Both the position numbers and the translations under genes were made by a program. The notes beneath the pieces were generated by a model. The model had not been told where the DNA came from. It ran no database searches and saw nothing but the letters and a program-made list of their open reading frames with translations. A stretch of DNA of 12,042 nucleotides from Clostridia bacterium (GTDB lineage Bacteria; Bacillota; Clostridia; TANB77; CAG-508): the NCBI GenBank assembly GCA_900768805.1, contig CAAGEF010000240.1:1-12042 (forward strand), written 5' to 3'. Of this stretch, positions 1 to 7,787 are shown piece by piece (the stretch's first letter is position 1; each line of letters opens with the position of its first letter).

Positions 1-51
1 CAACTTTCCTATTCTTTTGTCTATTTACTCAGATAAACAGTAATTTAGCTG

Positions 52-73
52 TTTTTGGTACGTGTCCCAAAAA
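52..73. repeat. Short inverted repeat near left edge
   Basis: A 7-bp inverted repeat, TTTTTGG (52-58) and CCAAAAA (67-73), flanks an 8-base loop containing TACGTGTC. It lies just beyond the terminator of the minus-strand operon. I see no gene in 1-80. The GGTACGTGTCCC-like core could be the edge of a dispersed repeat or of an IS200-like element outside the window, but only one copy is visible, so this is a guess. Confidence 0.3.
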
Positions 74-79
74 ACATAG

Positions 80-114
80 AAAAAAACTCTGGAAAAAATT
101 TTCCAGAGTTTTTT
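80..114 (-). terminator. Intrinsic terminator ending the glmM-to-DUF1540 operon
   Basis: A perfect 14-bp stem (81-94 with 101-114, core CTCTGG/CCAGAG) has a 6-base loop. On the minus strand it is followed by seven T residues (complement of 80-86). It begins at the base next to the DUF1540 stop codon. The stem is flanked by A and T runs on both sides, so it could also stop plus-strand transcripts. Confidence 0.88.
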
Positions 115-279
115 CTAAAATTTACAAACATAACTTCCACATTTTGATTCGTCAGGATTTCCTGAATCACAATTTGTACAAGGTTTTACTGTTATATTTT
201 TTAATAAACAAACACAATGTTCTTGTCCATTATATAAACAACTGTGTACTTCACAATTTATTTTTTGATTCTCAGTCAT
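115..279 (-). CDS. DUF1540-type cysteine-rich mini-protein
   Basis: This 54-residue protein has eight cysteines, at 9, 14, 22, 24, 34, 37, 47 and 52. The spacing C-x4-C-x-Y, C-x-C, the I-x-V segment and the late cysteines followed by a terminal F fit the DUF1540 family of small Firmicute proteins, which often carry one or two such motifs. The cysteine pattern suggests metal (probably zinc) binding or disulfides; that role is inference, as the family has no firmly established function that I know of. The ATG at 279 is preceded by AGAAAGGA at good spacing, and the TAG stop abuts the terminator. It lies 82 bases after the WG-repeat gene, so it may be the operon's last gene or have its own weak promoter. 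There is no signal peptide or membrane segment, so it is probably cytosolic. Confidence 0.85.
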   Translation of the reverse strand: MTENQKINCEVHSCLYNGQEHCVCLLKNITVKPCTNCDSGNPDESKCGSYVCKF

Positions 280-307
280 TTTAATTATCCTTTCTAGATA
301 TAATATT

Positions 308-321
308 TGTGAATAATCACA
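308..321. repeat. TGTGA-N4-TCACA palindrome before the DUF1540 gene
   Basis: A perfect 5-bp inverted repeat with a 4-base spacer lies in the 82-base gap between the WG-repeat gene and the DUF1540 gene, about 30 bases before the latter's start codon. It resembles half-sites bound by CRP/FNR-family regulators, but the spacer is 4 bases rather than the 6 of the classical CRP site. I could not place a convincing -35/-10 pair beside it, so an operator role is only a possibility. Confidence 0.3.
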
Positions 322-361
322 TTATTATTTTCTACAAATCAAAAAATAAAATTCATGAAAT

Positions 362-1990
362 TTATTTTTGATAAAATTTGTCACCAACAAATTGATTATC
401 AAGAGTTTCCAATTCATCAATAAATTCATTATATCTAGATACATATATCTTGTTTTCATCATTTCCGAATTTATAAAATTTTGAATATGCTTGTTCTATA
501 TTTTCATTTATAATATTTCCTTCATAATCTAGCATTGTAAAATCTAAATCTGCATATTCATATTCATTAAATTCTACAACATCAGTAACATTTCCAAATA
601 AATATACACCACTATCCGCAAGTGAAGTATCTACATAATCATATTCACCTTCTATTATTTGATTATATTCTGAATCTATTATTGTATATTTATCATTAGA
701 TTTCTTTACAATATATCTATCTTCTTGAATATATATTTCCTTATATGAATCAGAAAGCTTTTCACCATTTTGATTTACAAAAGTAATTTGACCATCTTTA
801 TTATAATCCTTGTATAAAAATATATCTCCAATTTTTTCCAAAATTTGAGCATTTCCTTTCATAGATTTTTTTACTCCTCTTACAGAAAACCAGCCTTGTT
901 CCTTTTTATCAGGATTATAGAAAGGAATTGTTCCATCATTATATAAGTATAAATAATTTTCATCATAATCCAAGTACTCACAATCTAATTCTAATTGATA
1001 ATTTAAATCATCCTTTTTTGCTAAAAAATACTTATTTTTTAATCCCATACTAGATTCTGTAACAAGAACATCATATTCTTCATTATAATCATATCTATAA
1101 GTATACTCTTCTGAATTTTCTTTATATACAGGTGCTTTACTTATTTTTCTATTTTGAGCAATTTCAAATTCCATTTCGTTTTCCATGCCAATTGTATTTT
1201 TATAAAAATCATTTAATTCTTCAATTTTTGCCACATAATTTTCATCAGCAGACTCACTTACATAAGACTTTACCACTCTTTTATTTTTAAGTATTATTTG
1301 AGAAATCCCATCCTTACAGACAAGTGCTATTTGAAAATTTTTATCATATACATTAATTGTTGTAAATGGTGTTGCAAAATCGTATTCAAAATCTATTACA
1401 GTTTCACCTTTTAAATTTATGTAACCATACTTGCCATCTTTTTTCACATTTATATATGGACCTACATCTTCGAGTTCTGTAATATATTTAAAATAAGCCT
1501 CCGAATATTCAATTTGATTTTCATTTTTCTTCTCTAAAATATAATTTCCTATTGCACTATAAAAATAAATACATAAATCTAAAATCGTTGTCGCAACTAT
1601 TATAACTGCTATTATAGAAATTGCAAATGTACTTTCTATTTCTCGCCAATTTTCTTGTAGAATATTTTTTACTATAATAATTGCCGAAAGAATTGGAAAT
1701 ATAGCAATTAATGATTGTTTTATAAATATAAAACTTAATGTAAATAAAAATAATTTGTATCCAAACTTCAGTCCATCATTTGTTTTATTTTTATAAAAAC
1801 CTAATATGTTCATAAAAGCTGTAATGCCTATTATTCCATATATTATAATTTTTAAAATAGATATTACTTCATTTTCTTGAACAGTTAATTCTGTTAATTC
1901 TTTAGGAATACGAATTGTATAAAATAAAATTAATACACCAATCATGAGATTTAATAATCCCATTAGTAAATTTACAAATTTTCCCTTCAT
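362..1990 (-). CDS. Membrane protein with WG (KWG)-type repeats
   Basis: This is a 542-residue protein. The N-terminal part is hydrophobic, with about four or five predicted membrane segments (roughly 5-27, 44-66, 77-93, 94-110 and 122-148). A long polar region rich in D, E, Y and N follows. Residues 183-210 have the WG-repeat form: KDGKYGYIN, then a VIDFEYDFATPF-like segment. A degenerate copy appears near 430-455 (NDKYTIIDSEYNQIIEGEYDYV), and residues 340-420 look similar but weaker. WG repeats are common in clostridial surface or membrane proteins of unknown role and are thought to form beta-rich, probably ligand- or protein-binding domains. The soluble part follows the last membrane helix; its sidedness cannot be decided here. 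The start is ATG with GAGG 7 bases upstream, inside the end of the nadD-like gene, two bases after its stop. Function is unknown; the family call rests mainly on the 183-210 repeat. Confidence 0.75.
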   Translation of the reverse strand: MKGKFVNLLMGLLNLMIGVLILFYTIRIPKELTELTVQENEVISILKIIIYGIIGITAFMNILGFYKNKTNDGLKFGYKLFLFTLSFIFIKQSLIAIFPILSAIIIVKNILQENWREIESTFAISIIAVIIVATTILDLCIYFYSAIGNYILEKKNENQIEYSEAYFKYITELEDVGPYINVKKDGKYGYINLKGETVIDFEYDFATPFTTINVYDKNFQIALVCKDGISQIILKNKRVVKSYVSESADENYVAKIEELNDFYKNTIGMENEMEFEIAQNRKISKAPVYKENSEEYTYRYDYNEEYDVLVTESSMGLKNKYFLAKKDDLNYQLELDCEYLDYDENYLYLYNDGTIPFYNPDKKEQGWFSVRGVKKSMKGNAQILEKIGDIFLYKDYNKDGQITFVNQNGEKLSDSYKEIYIQEDRYIVKKSNDKYTIIDSEYNQIIEGEYDYVDTSLADSGVYLFGNVTDVVEFNEYEYADLDFTMLDYEGNIINENIEQAYSKFYKFGNDENKIYVSRYNEFIDELETLDNQFVGDKFYQK

Positions 1991-1992
1991 AT

Positions 1993-2559
1993 CTAATCCT
2001 CATTTTCCAAATATAAATTATTTAATTTTATATATTCATAAACATCCCTGGTAATAGATTCGCTAACATCTTTACCAGAAAATATATCCCTTCTAACTTT
2101 ACTAGATGATATATTATAAAATTTATTATCACTTACTAATTTTATGTTCTGATTTAAATTTATTCTATTTAATCTATCCAAAATTATATAATTATATTTC
2201 TCTAATTCCTTTGAATTTTTCCATCTTTTTATATTTATATAATTATCAGACCCCATTATAAAGTATTTTTCACATTTATACTTTTGGTCAATCATTTTAA
2301 ATGCATCAACAGCATACAGTCTTTTTTTACAGTCAAATTCAAAATTAGATATTTCCATTCGATTTTCATCTTTAGTAAGTAATTTTAACATATTAAATCT
2401 ATGTTCTTGTGATATTAAACCTTTTTTTTTATAAAAATCACTCATAGGAACAAAAACAATTTTATCTAATTTTATTTCTTTTAAAACAAGTTTTGCAAGT
2501 TCTAAATGAGCAATTGTTGGAGGATTAAAACATCCTCCAAAAAAACCAATTTTTTCCAT
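1993..2559 (-). CDS. nadD: Nicotinate-nucleotide adenylyltransferase family (NadD-like)
   Basis: This 188-residue protein matches the usual NadD length. It has a Rossmann-type nucleotidyltransferase signature near the N-terminus (GGCFNPPTIAHL, residues 8-19), the GSDN...W segment at 103-113 and the C-terminal ISSSKVR motif (150-156). NadD transfers AMP from ATP to nicotinate mononucleotide, giving deamido-NAD in NAD synthesis. The first motif is slightly divergent: N replaces the usual D, and TIAH replaces the H/T-x-G-H pattern. The gene is not in the common obg-nadD-yqeK-rsfS setting, so it could be a paralogue acting on another nucleotide. ATG at 2559 lies one base after the stop of the P-loop kinase gene, with GAAGG 5 bases upstream, so translation is probably coupled. 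Superfamily assignment is firm; exact substrate is moderately sure. Confidence 0.8.
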   Translation of the reverse strand: MEKIGFFGGCFNPPTIAHLELAKLVLKEIKLDKIVFVPMSDFYKKKGLISQEHRFNMLKLLTKDENRMEISNFEFDCKKRLYAVDAFKMIDQKYKCEKYFIMGSDNYINIKRWKNSKELEKYNYIILDRLNRINLNQNIKLVSDNKFYNISSSKVRRDIFSGKDVSESITRDVYEYIKLNNLYLENED

Positions 2560-2560
2560 T

Positions 2561-3055
2561 TTAGCCTTCCATTACAAATATCTTTGCTTTTTCTTTTAAT
2601 TCTTCTAAAGTACCATCATTAGAAATATAACAATCATAATTATAATCAGCCACATTTGCATCCGAAGAATTTGTAGTTATTTTTTGTACTCTATTACTTG
2701 TAATTAATAATGTTTTTGCGCCTACCTCTTCTTTTACTTTTTCAATTTCACTTATTTCTCTTATATGAATAAACATTATTTTTTCAGTCTCATTTGCTTT
2801 AAATTCGTCAGCTTGTTCTTTTATATAAACCATTGGATAATTATTATAATCTATACTCATTTTCTTTAAATCTGATAAAAATTTTCTACTTTTCTCGTCT
2901 TTTTCACCATTCCAGTTTACTAGAACTTTAGCAGCTTCTTTTACCTTGTCTACTGATGATATATTCTTTACATTTGCAAATTCACTACAAAATTCAACAA
3001 AAGTATCTTTTCCAACTCCACCTGAACCGTTTATTATTACAATTTTTTTCTCCAC
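2561..3055 (-). CDS. Small P-loop nucleotide/nucleoside kinase-like protein
   Basis: The protein has 164 residues from the chosen start. It opens with a beta strand and a P-loop, GSGGVGKDT (residues 10-18), of the GKDT type found in deoxynucleoside monophosphate kinases, dephospho-CoA kinase relatives and similar small kinases. An IMFIHIRE segment near residues 93-100 and the DYNYDCYISNDGTLEEL segment near the C-terminus are also typical of that group (a disfavoured side chain, then an acidic 'N-D-G-T-xx-L' tail). The substrate cannot be named. An upstream GTG at 3070 is in frame but has no ribosome-binding site. The GTG at 3055 has GTGAGG with a 9-base gap and gives the natural N-terminus MEKKIVIINGSGG. 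It follows metG by 21 bases and the NadD-like gene by one base, so nucleotide or cofactor phosphorylation is plausible. Confidence 0.75.
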   Translation of the reverse strand: MEKKIVIINGSGGVGKDTFVEFCSEFANVKNISSVDKVKEAAKVLVNWNGEKDEKSRKFLSDLKKMSIDYNNYPMVYIKEQADEFKANETEKIMFIHIREISEIEKVKEEVGAKTLLITSNRVQKITTNSSDANVADYNYDCYISNDGTLEELKEKAKIFVMEG

Positions 3056-3076
3056 TTTTCTGTACCTCACTGTATT

Positions 3077-4654
3077 TTATTTATGCATTGCATCTTGTAT
3101 ATATTGAACTTCTGTTTCAAAATCTAATCTTAAAAATAGAGGTTCTCCTTTTTCTATAACTTTTATTCCATTATTTAAAATAGAATCATCTTTTAAACTA
3201 TCCCAATTCTGTTTCTCTGCATCTATTCCTAATTGTTTAAACATATTGTTTGATGTATTTTTCATAAATGGTCTTATTAATATTGCAATTTTTCTTAAAA
3301 CATTTACTAGATTATACATTACTACAGCTAATTTATCTTTTTCTTCATTTTTAGATAAAACCCATGGCATTGTTTCATCTATATATTTGTTCGCTCTTGA
3401 AATTATATTCCAAATTTCTGGAATTACTTCATATACACGATATTCATCCATTTTGTTTTCTACCAATTCTATTTTTTCTTTTACAAATTCATTAAATGCT
3501 TTATCTATTTCTGTTTCTGAGGATAAATTTGCGTTAAATTCACCACCAAAATATTTATTAACCATTCCTATTGTTCTATTTAGTAAATTTCCTAAATCAT
3601 TACATAAATCTGAATTAAATCTTTCAACAAAGCCTTCTGGTGTAAACATTGTATCTTGTCCGAATGATAATTCTCTTAATAAATAATATTTTGTAGCATC
3701 CAAACCATATCTTTCTATTAAAGTTTCTGGATAAATTACATTTCCTTTTGATTTAGACATTTTTCCGTCTTTCATAACTATATATCCATGTGCATATATA
3801 TGTTCTGGAATTTCTAAACCTAATGCCATTAAGAAAATAGGCCAATATATTCCGTGAAATCTTATTATATCTTTTCCAACTACTTGGAAATTTGCTGGCC
3901 AATATTTTTTAAACAAACTATCATCTTCTGACATATATCCTAAAGCAGTTATATAGTTTGTTAAAGCATCAACCCATACATATAAAACATGTTTTGGATC
4001 ATTTGGCATCTTTATTCCCCAATCAAATGTAGTTCTACTAATACATAAATCTTCTAAACCTGGTTTAATAAAATTTCCAAAAATTTCATTTTTTCTAAAT
4101 TCTGGAAGGATAAAATCTGGATGTTCATCATAAAATTTTATAAGTTTATCCTGATATTTTTTCATATTGAAAAAATATGATTCTTCTTGCATTTTTTTTA
4201 CTTCTCTACCGCAATCAGGACATTTACCATCAACTAATTGCGTTTCTGTAAAGTAAGTTTCACAAGGCATACAATACCAACCCTCATATTTTCCTTTATA
4301 AATATCTTCGTTTTCTAAAAATTTATCTACTATTTTTTTTACAGCTTCTTCATGACGTGTATCTGTAGTTCTTATAAAATCATCATAATCAATTTCCATA
4401 AGCTTCCATAATTTCTTTGCTTCTTCTGCCATTAAATCTACATGCTCTTTAGGAGTTTTTCCTAATTTTTTTGCTACTTCTTGTATTTTTTGACCATGTT
4501 CATCTAAACCTGTAAGCATATATGCATCATAGCCTCTCATTTGTTTGTATCTCTTTATAGTATCTACAAGTGTTGTTGTATAAGCAGTTCCTATATGAAA
4601 CTTTCCACTTGGATAATATATGGGTGTTGTAATGTAAAATGTTTTTTTATCCAT
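3077..4654 (-). CDS. metG: Methionyl-tRNA synthetase, short form
   Basis: This class I aminoacyl-tRNA synthetase charges tRNA-Met with methionine in the cytosol. It has 525 residues. Visible are YYPSGKFHIGTAY with the HIGH-type motif at 20-23, the TGLDEHGQKI segment (48-57), a zinc-knuckle domain with cysteines at 128, 131, 145 and 148, the WVDALTNYITALGY segment (227-240) and the KMSKS loop at 298-302. The rest is the alpha-helical anticodon-binding domain, ending in LRLDFETEVQYIQDAMHK. Many Firmicute MetRS proteins run to about 630-660 residues with a C-terminal Trbp111-like tRNA-binding domain; this one stops where that domain would begin, and the next gene starts 21 bases on, so no detached domain or frameshift is evident. 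The start is ATG with AAAGGAG 6 bases upstream. It is the third gene of the glmM operon, with no T-box leader visible in the 20-base gap. Confidence 0.97.
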   Translation of the reverse strand: MDKKTFYITTPIYYPSGKFHIGTAYTTTLVDTIKRYKQMRGYDAYMLTGLDEHGQKIQEVAKKLGKTPKEHVDLMAEEAKKLWKLMEIDYDDFIRTTDTRHEEAVKKIVDKFLENEDIYKGKYEGWYCMPCETYFTETQLVDGKCPDCGREVKKMQEESYFFNMKKYQDKLIKFYDEHPDFILPEFRKNEIFGNFIKPGLEDLCISRTTFDWGIKMPNDPKHVLYVWVDALTNYITALGYMSEDDSLFKKYWPANFQVVGKDIIRFHGIYWPIFLMALGLEIPEHIYAHGYIVMKDGKMSKSKGNVIYPETLIERYGLDATKYYLLRELSFGQDTMFTPEGFVERFNSDLCNDLGNLLNRTIGMVNKYFGGEFNANLSSETEIDKAFNEFVKEKIELVENKMDEYRVYEVIPEIWNIISRANKYIDETMPWVLSKNEEKDKLAVVMYNLVNVLRKIAILIRPFMKNTSNNMFKQLGIDAEKQNWDSLKDDSILNNGIKVIEKGEPLFLRLDFETEVQYIQDAMHK

Positions 4655-4674
4655 AATAAACTCCTTTCTCTTTA

Positions 4675-6309
4675 TTAGTGCGGTCTTATTCTTCTTCCTA
4701 TTTCGTCATAACAATCATCATCATCTTTACTTTCAACATTTTCTTCTTGTTCTTTTATTTCTTCTGGTTCTATTTTTTCCTCTTCTGCATCTTCTTTAAT
4801 TGACTCTGGTGGAGTTAATCCAACCTCTTTAAAATCTTCATAAACTACTAGTTCTAATTTATCAATCAATTCTAAATTTTCAGGCTCATTTTCCCTAACC
4901 ATATTCAAAGAATCAAGATCTTTTTGTAACTTTTCCTTAAAAGCTTCTTTTTCTTGCAATGACATATCTTGAGGAATTCTTTTTAACTGCATTCTATTAA
5001 TTTCTCCTGTGGAATCACTATAATCTAAATATGTTTTATCATCTTCAACTCTTTTTACTCTTCCCGTTGTCCTATGCAAAGGTTCTATTAGATTACTAAA
5101 AGCTTCATCATGAGCATCTCCACCTAGTTCTATTCCATCTTGAATCATTGTATATTTATCTTTCCCAGTTACATCTGAAAATTGAATAACTGTAACTTCA
5201 TTTCCAGTTCTATTAATATGACTATTTTCAGTACAATCAGATAATGTACTTGCATCTTCAATAATTAAAACAGATTTTATACTAGATAAACTAATTCCAG
5301 CTTTTTTACAAATTTCTTCTACTTCATCTTTTTTCTCTTGTGGAATTATGTTATCTTCTTTCTCTTCTATTTCTTCCTTTTCATCTGAATCTGTTTTAGT
5401 AAGCTTTGGTTGTGTTTGAATATTTCTTGTATATTCTTCAGCTTCCTCCTCTTCTGGTTCTTGTTCTAAATTAATATCTCTTTCATTTTCTGGTACTTCT
5501 AGTCTAGAGCTTTTATAATCATTCTCCATTCTAATTTTAGCCTCTTCTTCAAGCTCATTTTCTTTTTTTACTTCTTCTGTAGTTAATGTTAATGCCTTAG
5601 TTGAATCAATATCTGTATATTTTCCATCCTTTATATTTTTTGCAGCAATAGCTCTTTCTCCAGCCTCTTTTGCATTTTGAGGAACAACTTTTCCTTCTTC
5701 TATTGCTCTTGTTAATGTATCAATATTCTTCAAATAAAATTCTTCTTGAATAGTTGATTCTTCAACAAACATTCTCGCCTTTGATTCTGCTAGTGATGTA
5801 TCTATTTTTGATTTAACTTCTTGAGACATTTCAAAACTAGGTTTTCCTTTTTCATCATAAGTTATTTTTCCCAAATCATTACCATTTTGATCTATTATTA
5901 AATCAAATTGATTTCCATCATCATCTTTTAATGGAATTACAGAATACTTCGCAAGTTCAGTTTTTTTACTATCTTCACTCTTTATTTTTTCCGACTCCTC
6001 TTGCTCAATTTCATTTTTATATGCTGCTTTTTTTCTATTTTCAGAAACTTTGCTTGGTTCGTATACCGAAACATTTCCAAGTTCTGGAAGAATTACCGAG
6101 GTTTCTTCAAAATTTTCTAAATTATCTTCACTAGGAATATCTACCATTACTTCACCTTTTTTTAATCTAGTTATAAATTCATCCAATGACTTAACCTCTG
6201 GCTCTAATTCTAATATATCCAATTTTCTATTCTGTAATGTTTTTGAATTTTTATTTGCTTTTAACTTGAAAAGTATTTGTTCCATTTGATAATCTGTAAT
6301 ATTACTCAT
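4675..6309 (-). CDS. Large acidic protein of unknown function
   Basis: I do not recognise this 544-residue protein. It is strongly acidic and rich in E, K, D and S, with no signal peptide or membrane segment. Apparent parts are: a helical N-terminal block (about 1-55, MEQILFKLKANKN onward); a small beta-like patch at 120-165 (SVIPLKDDDGNQFDLIID, then LGKITYDEKGKPSFEM); a helical stretch (165-230); a highly charged, probably disordered linker (243-332, with runs such as EEEEAEE); a folded-looking domain (about 327-470, with KSVLIIEDAST, EVTVIQFSDVTG and RTTGRVKRVEDDKTYLDY); and an acidic tail ending in a basic RRIRPH. Cysteines are few (334, 359, 533). The gene sits 11 bases after glmM and 20 before metG, with GAAGG 7 bases before the ATG, so it is co-transcribed with two housekeeping genes. 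It looks lineage-specific. A scaffold or regulatory role is possible but unsupported. Confidence 0.85.
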   Translation of the reverse strand: MSNITDYQMEQILFKLKANKNSKTLQNRKLDILELEPEVKSLDEFITRLKKGEVMVDIPSEDNLENFEETSVILPELGNVSVYEPSKVSENRKKAAYKNEIEQEESEKIKSEDSKKTELAKYSVIPLKDDDGNQFDLIIDQNGNDLGKITYDEKGKPSFEMSQEVKSKIDTSLAESKARMFVEESTIQEEFYLKNIDTLTRAIEEGKVVPQNAKEAGERAIAAKNIKDGKYTDIDSTKALTLTTEEVKKENELEEEAKIRMENDYKSSRLEVPENERDINLEQEPEEEEAEEYTRNIQTQPKLTKTDSDEKEEIEEKEDNIIPQEKKDEVEEICKKAGISLSSIKSVLIIEDASTLSDCTENSHINRTGNEVTVIQFSDVTGKDKYTMIQDGIELGGDAHDEAFSNLIEPLHRTTGRVKRVEDDKTYLDYSDSTGEINRMQLKRIPQDMSLQEKEAFKEKLQKDLDSLNMVRENEPENLELIDKLELVVYEDFKEVGLTPPESIKEDAEEEKIEPEEIKEQEENVESKDDDDCYDEIGRRIRPH

Positions 6310-6320
6310 TTTTTCACCTT

Positions 6321-7685
6321 CTATTTTAAATATTTTTCAATAGTTTGTGCTAAATCTTCTGCTTTTTTAGTAATATATTGTAAGTCTTCTCCTTCAATCA
6401 TAACTCTCACTTTAGGCTCTGTTCCTGATGGTCTTATTAATACTCTTCCATTTCCAGAGAATTCTTTTTCCAATTTTTCAATTTCTTCTTTTATTATTGG
6501 GTTTTTATCATAATCATTTTTCTTTTCTGAATTTACTTTTGCATTTATTAAAACTTGAGGATAAATTTTTATTATTTCAGAAAGCTCTGATAAATTTTTG
6601 TTATTTTCAAACATTGCTTGAATTAACATTAAAGATGTTAAAATACCATCTCCAGTAGGATTATAATCTAAAAAGATTATATGTCCAGATTGCTCTCCTC
6701 CAAAATTGTATCCGCTTTTTAACATTTCTTCTAATACATATCTATCTCCAACTTTAGTTTGTACATAATTCATATTATTATTTTCTGTATATTTACTCAT
6801 TCCTAAATTACTCATTACTGTAGCTACTAAAGTATCTTTATTTAGCTTACCTTTTTGTTTTAATGAATTAGATATTATTGCCATTATTATATCTCCATCA
6901 ATAATTTTTCCATTTTCATCGACAGCTAAACATCTATCTCCATCACCATCATAAGCTATTCCTAAATTTAAATTATTCTCTTTTACAAATTTTTGCAATT
7001 CTTCTAAATGTGTAGAACCACAATTTTCATTTATATTTATTCCATCTGGTTTATTATTTATTATTTTATAATTTATTCCTAATTTTTTATATATTTTTTC
7101 AACAACTTTAAATGTTGCTCCATTTGCCACATCTAACCCTACACAAAAATCTTTATTACTAAAGTTTTCAAAAGTTGTTCCAAAAATTTTTACAAAAAAA
7201 TCTATATAATCTTCAATAAGCTCAGGACTTGTAATTAATCTTCCTATTTTATCCCCAACAGCAGTAAGCTCTGAAAGTTTTTCAGAATCCATAATTTCTT
7301 CAATTTCTTCTTCTAAATCATCTGAAATTTTCATTCCTTTATTACTAAAATATTTTATCCCATTAAATTCAAAAGTATTATGAGAAGCAGAAATAACAAC
7401 TCCAGCATCTGCATTTAACTTTCTAGTTAAATATGCAACACCTGGTGTAGGAATAACCTCTAAAAGAATAACATTTGCACCATAGCTCAAAAATCCAGCA
7501 GCCATAGCACATTCAATAAGTCCTCCTGATATTCTTGTATCTCTTCCTATTAAAATTGTAGGTGTATGATCAGTATGTTTTGATAAAACATATGCTCCTG
7601 CTTTTGCAACTCTAAAAACTAAATCAGGAGTTAACTCTGTATTTGCAATTCTCCTAATTCCATCTGTACCAAAATATTTTCTCAC
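6321..7685 (-). CDS. glmM: Phosphoglucosamine mutase
   Basis: GlmM converts glucosamine-6-phosphate to glucosamine-1-phosphate on the route to UDP-GlcNAc, peptidoglycan and other glycans. At 454 residues it has the family's usual length. The N-terminus reads KYFGTDGIRR. The phosphoserine loop is ISASHN, with the catalytic serine at 101. The magnesium-binding DGDGDR lies at 246-251, GGEQSGHI at 329-336 and the phosphate-binding RPSGTEPK at 418-425. Within the serine loop HNTFEFNGIK replaces the more common HNPxxxNGIK, so the conserved proline is threonine. The start codon is GTG at 7685, with AGGAGG exactly 6 bases upstream. It is the first gene of the long operon and has its own near-consensus promoter, so the operon is probably expressed constitutively. 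Activity normally also needs autophosphorylation of the active serine. Confidence 0.96.
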   Translation of the reverse strand: MRKYFGTDGIRRIANTELTPDLVFRVAKAGAYVLSKHTDHTPTILIGRDTRISGGLIECAMAAGFLSYGANVILLEVIPTPGVAYLTRKLNADAGVVISASHNTFEFNGIKYFSNKGMKISDDLEEEIEEIMDSEKLSELTAVGDKIGRLITSPELIEDYIDFFVKIFGTTFENFSNKDFCVGLDVANGATFKVVEKIYKKLGINYKIINNKPDGININENCGSTHLEELQKFVKENNLNLGIAYDGDGDRCLAVDENGKIIDGDIIMAIISNSLKQKGKLNKDTLVATVMSNLGMSKYTENNNMNYVQTKVGDRYVLEEMLKSGYNFGGEQSGHIIFLDYNPTGDGILTSLMLIQAMFENNKNLSELSEIIKIYPQVLINAKVNSEKKNDYDKNPIIKEEIEKLEKEFSGNGRVLIRPSGTEPKVRVMIEGEDLQYITKKAEDLAQTIEKYLK

Positions 7686-7717
7686 AATAATCCTCCTAAA
7701 TAAAATTTTTCTATAAT

Positions 7718-7746
7718 ATTATACCTTTATATTATTAAAAATTCAA
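7718..7746 (-). promoter_or_regulatory. Sigma-A-type promoter for the glmM operon
   Basis: On the minus strand the -35 box is TTGAAT (7746-7741) and the -10 box is a perfect TATAAT (7723-7718), separated by 17 bases. Transcription should start near 7711, giving a leader of about 25 bases before the GTG start of glmM. The box lies between the upstream gene's terminator and the glmM ribosome-binding site, as expected for a fresh transcription unit. Confidence 0.85.
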
Positions 7747-7755
7747 TATTTTGTG

Positions 7756-7787
7756 AAAAAAATGGATGATTTTTCATCATCCATTTT
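7756..7787 (-). terminator. Terminator after the Wzz/BY-kinase gene
   Basis: A 12-bp stem (7759-7770 with 7776-7787, core ATGGATGAT/ATCATCCAT) has a 5-base loop and is followed on the minus strand by seven T residues (complement of 7756-7762). It overlaps the gene's stop codon and separates this gene from the glmM promoter. Confidence 0.88.

Noticed and set aside
3056..3070. An upstream GTG start for the P-loop kinase.
   Set aside because: No ribosome-binding site precedes it; GTGAGG sits ahead of the GTG at 3055.
4655..4674. A T-box leader controlling metG.
   Set aside because: The gap is only 20 bases and holds just the ribosome-binding site.
2956..6513. Several plus-strand open frames opposite metG, the acidic gene and glmM.
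   Set aside because: They lack ribosome-binding sites, have phenylalanine/leucine/serine-rich translations and lie antisense to well-supported genes, so they are shadows.
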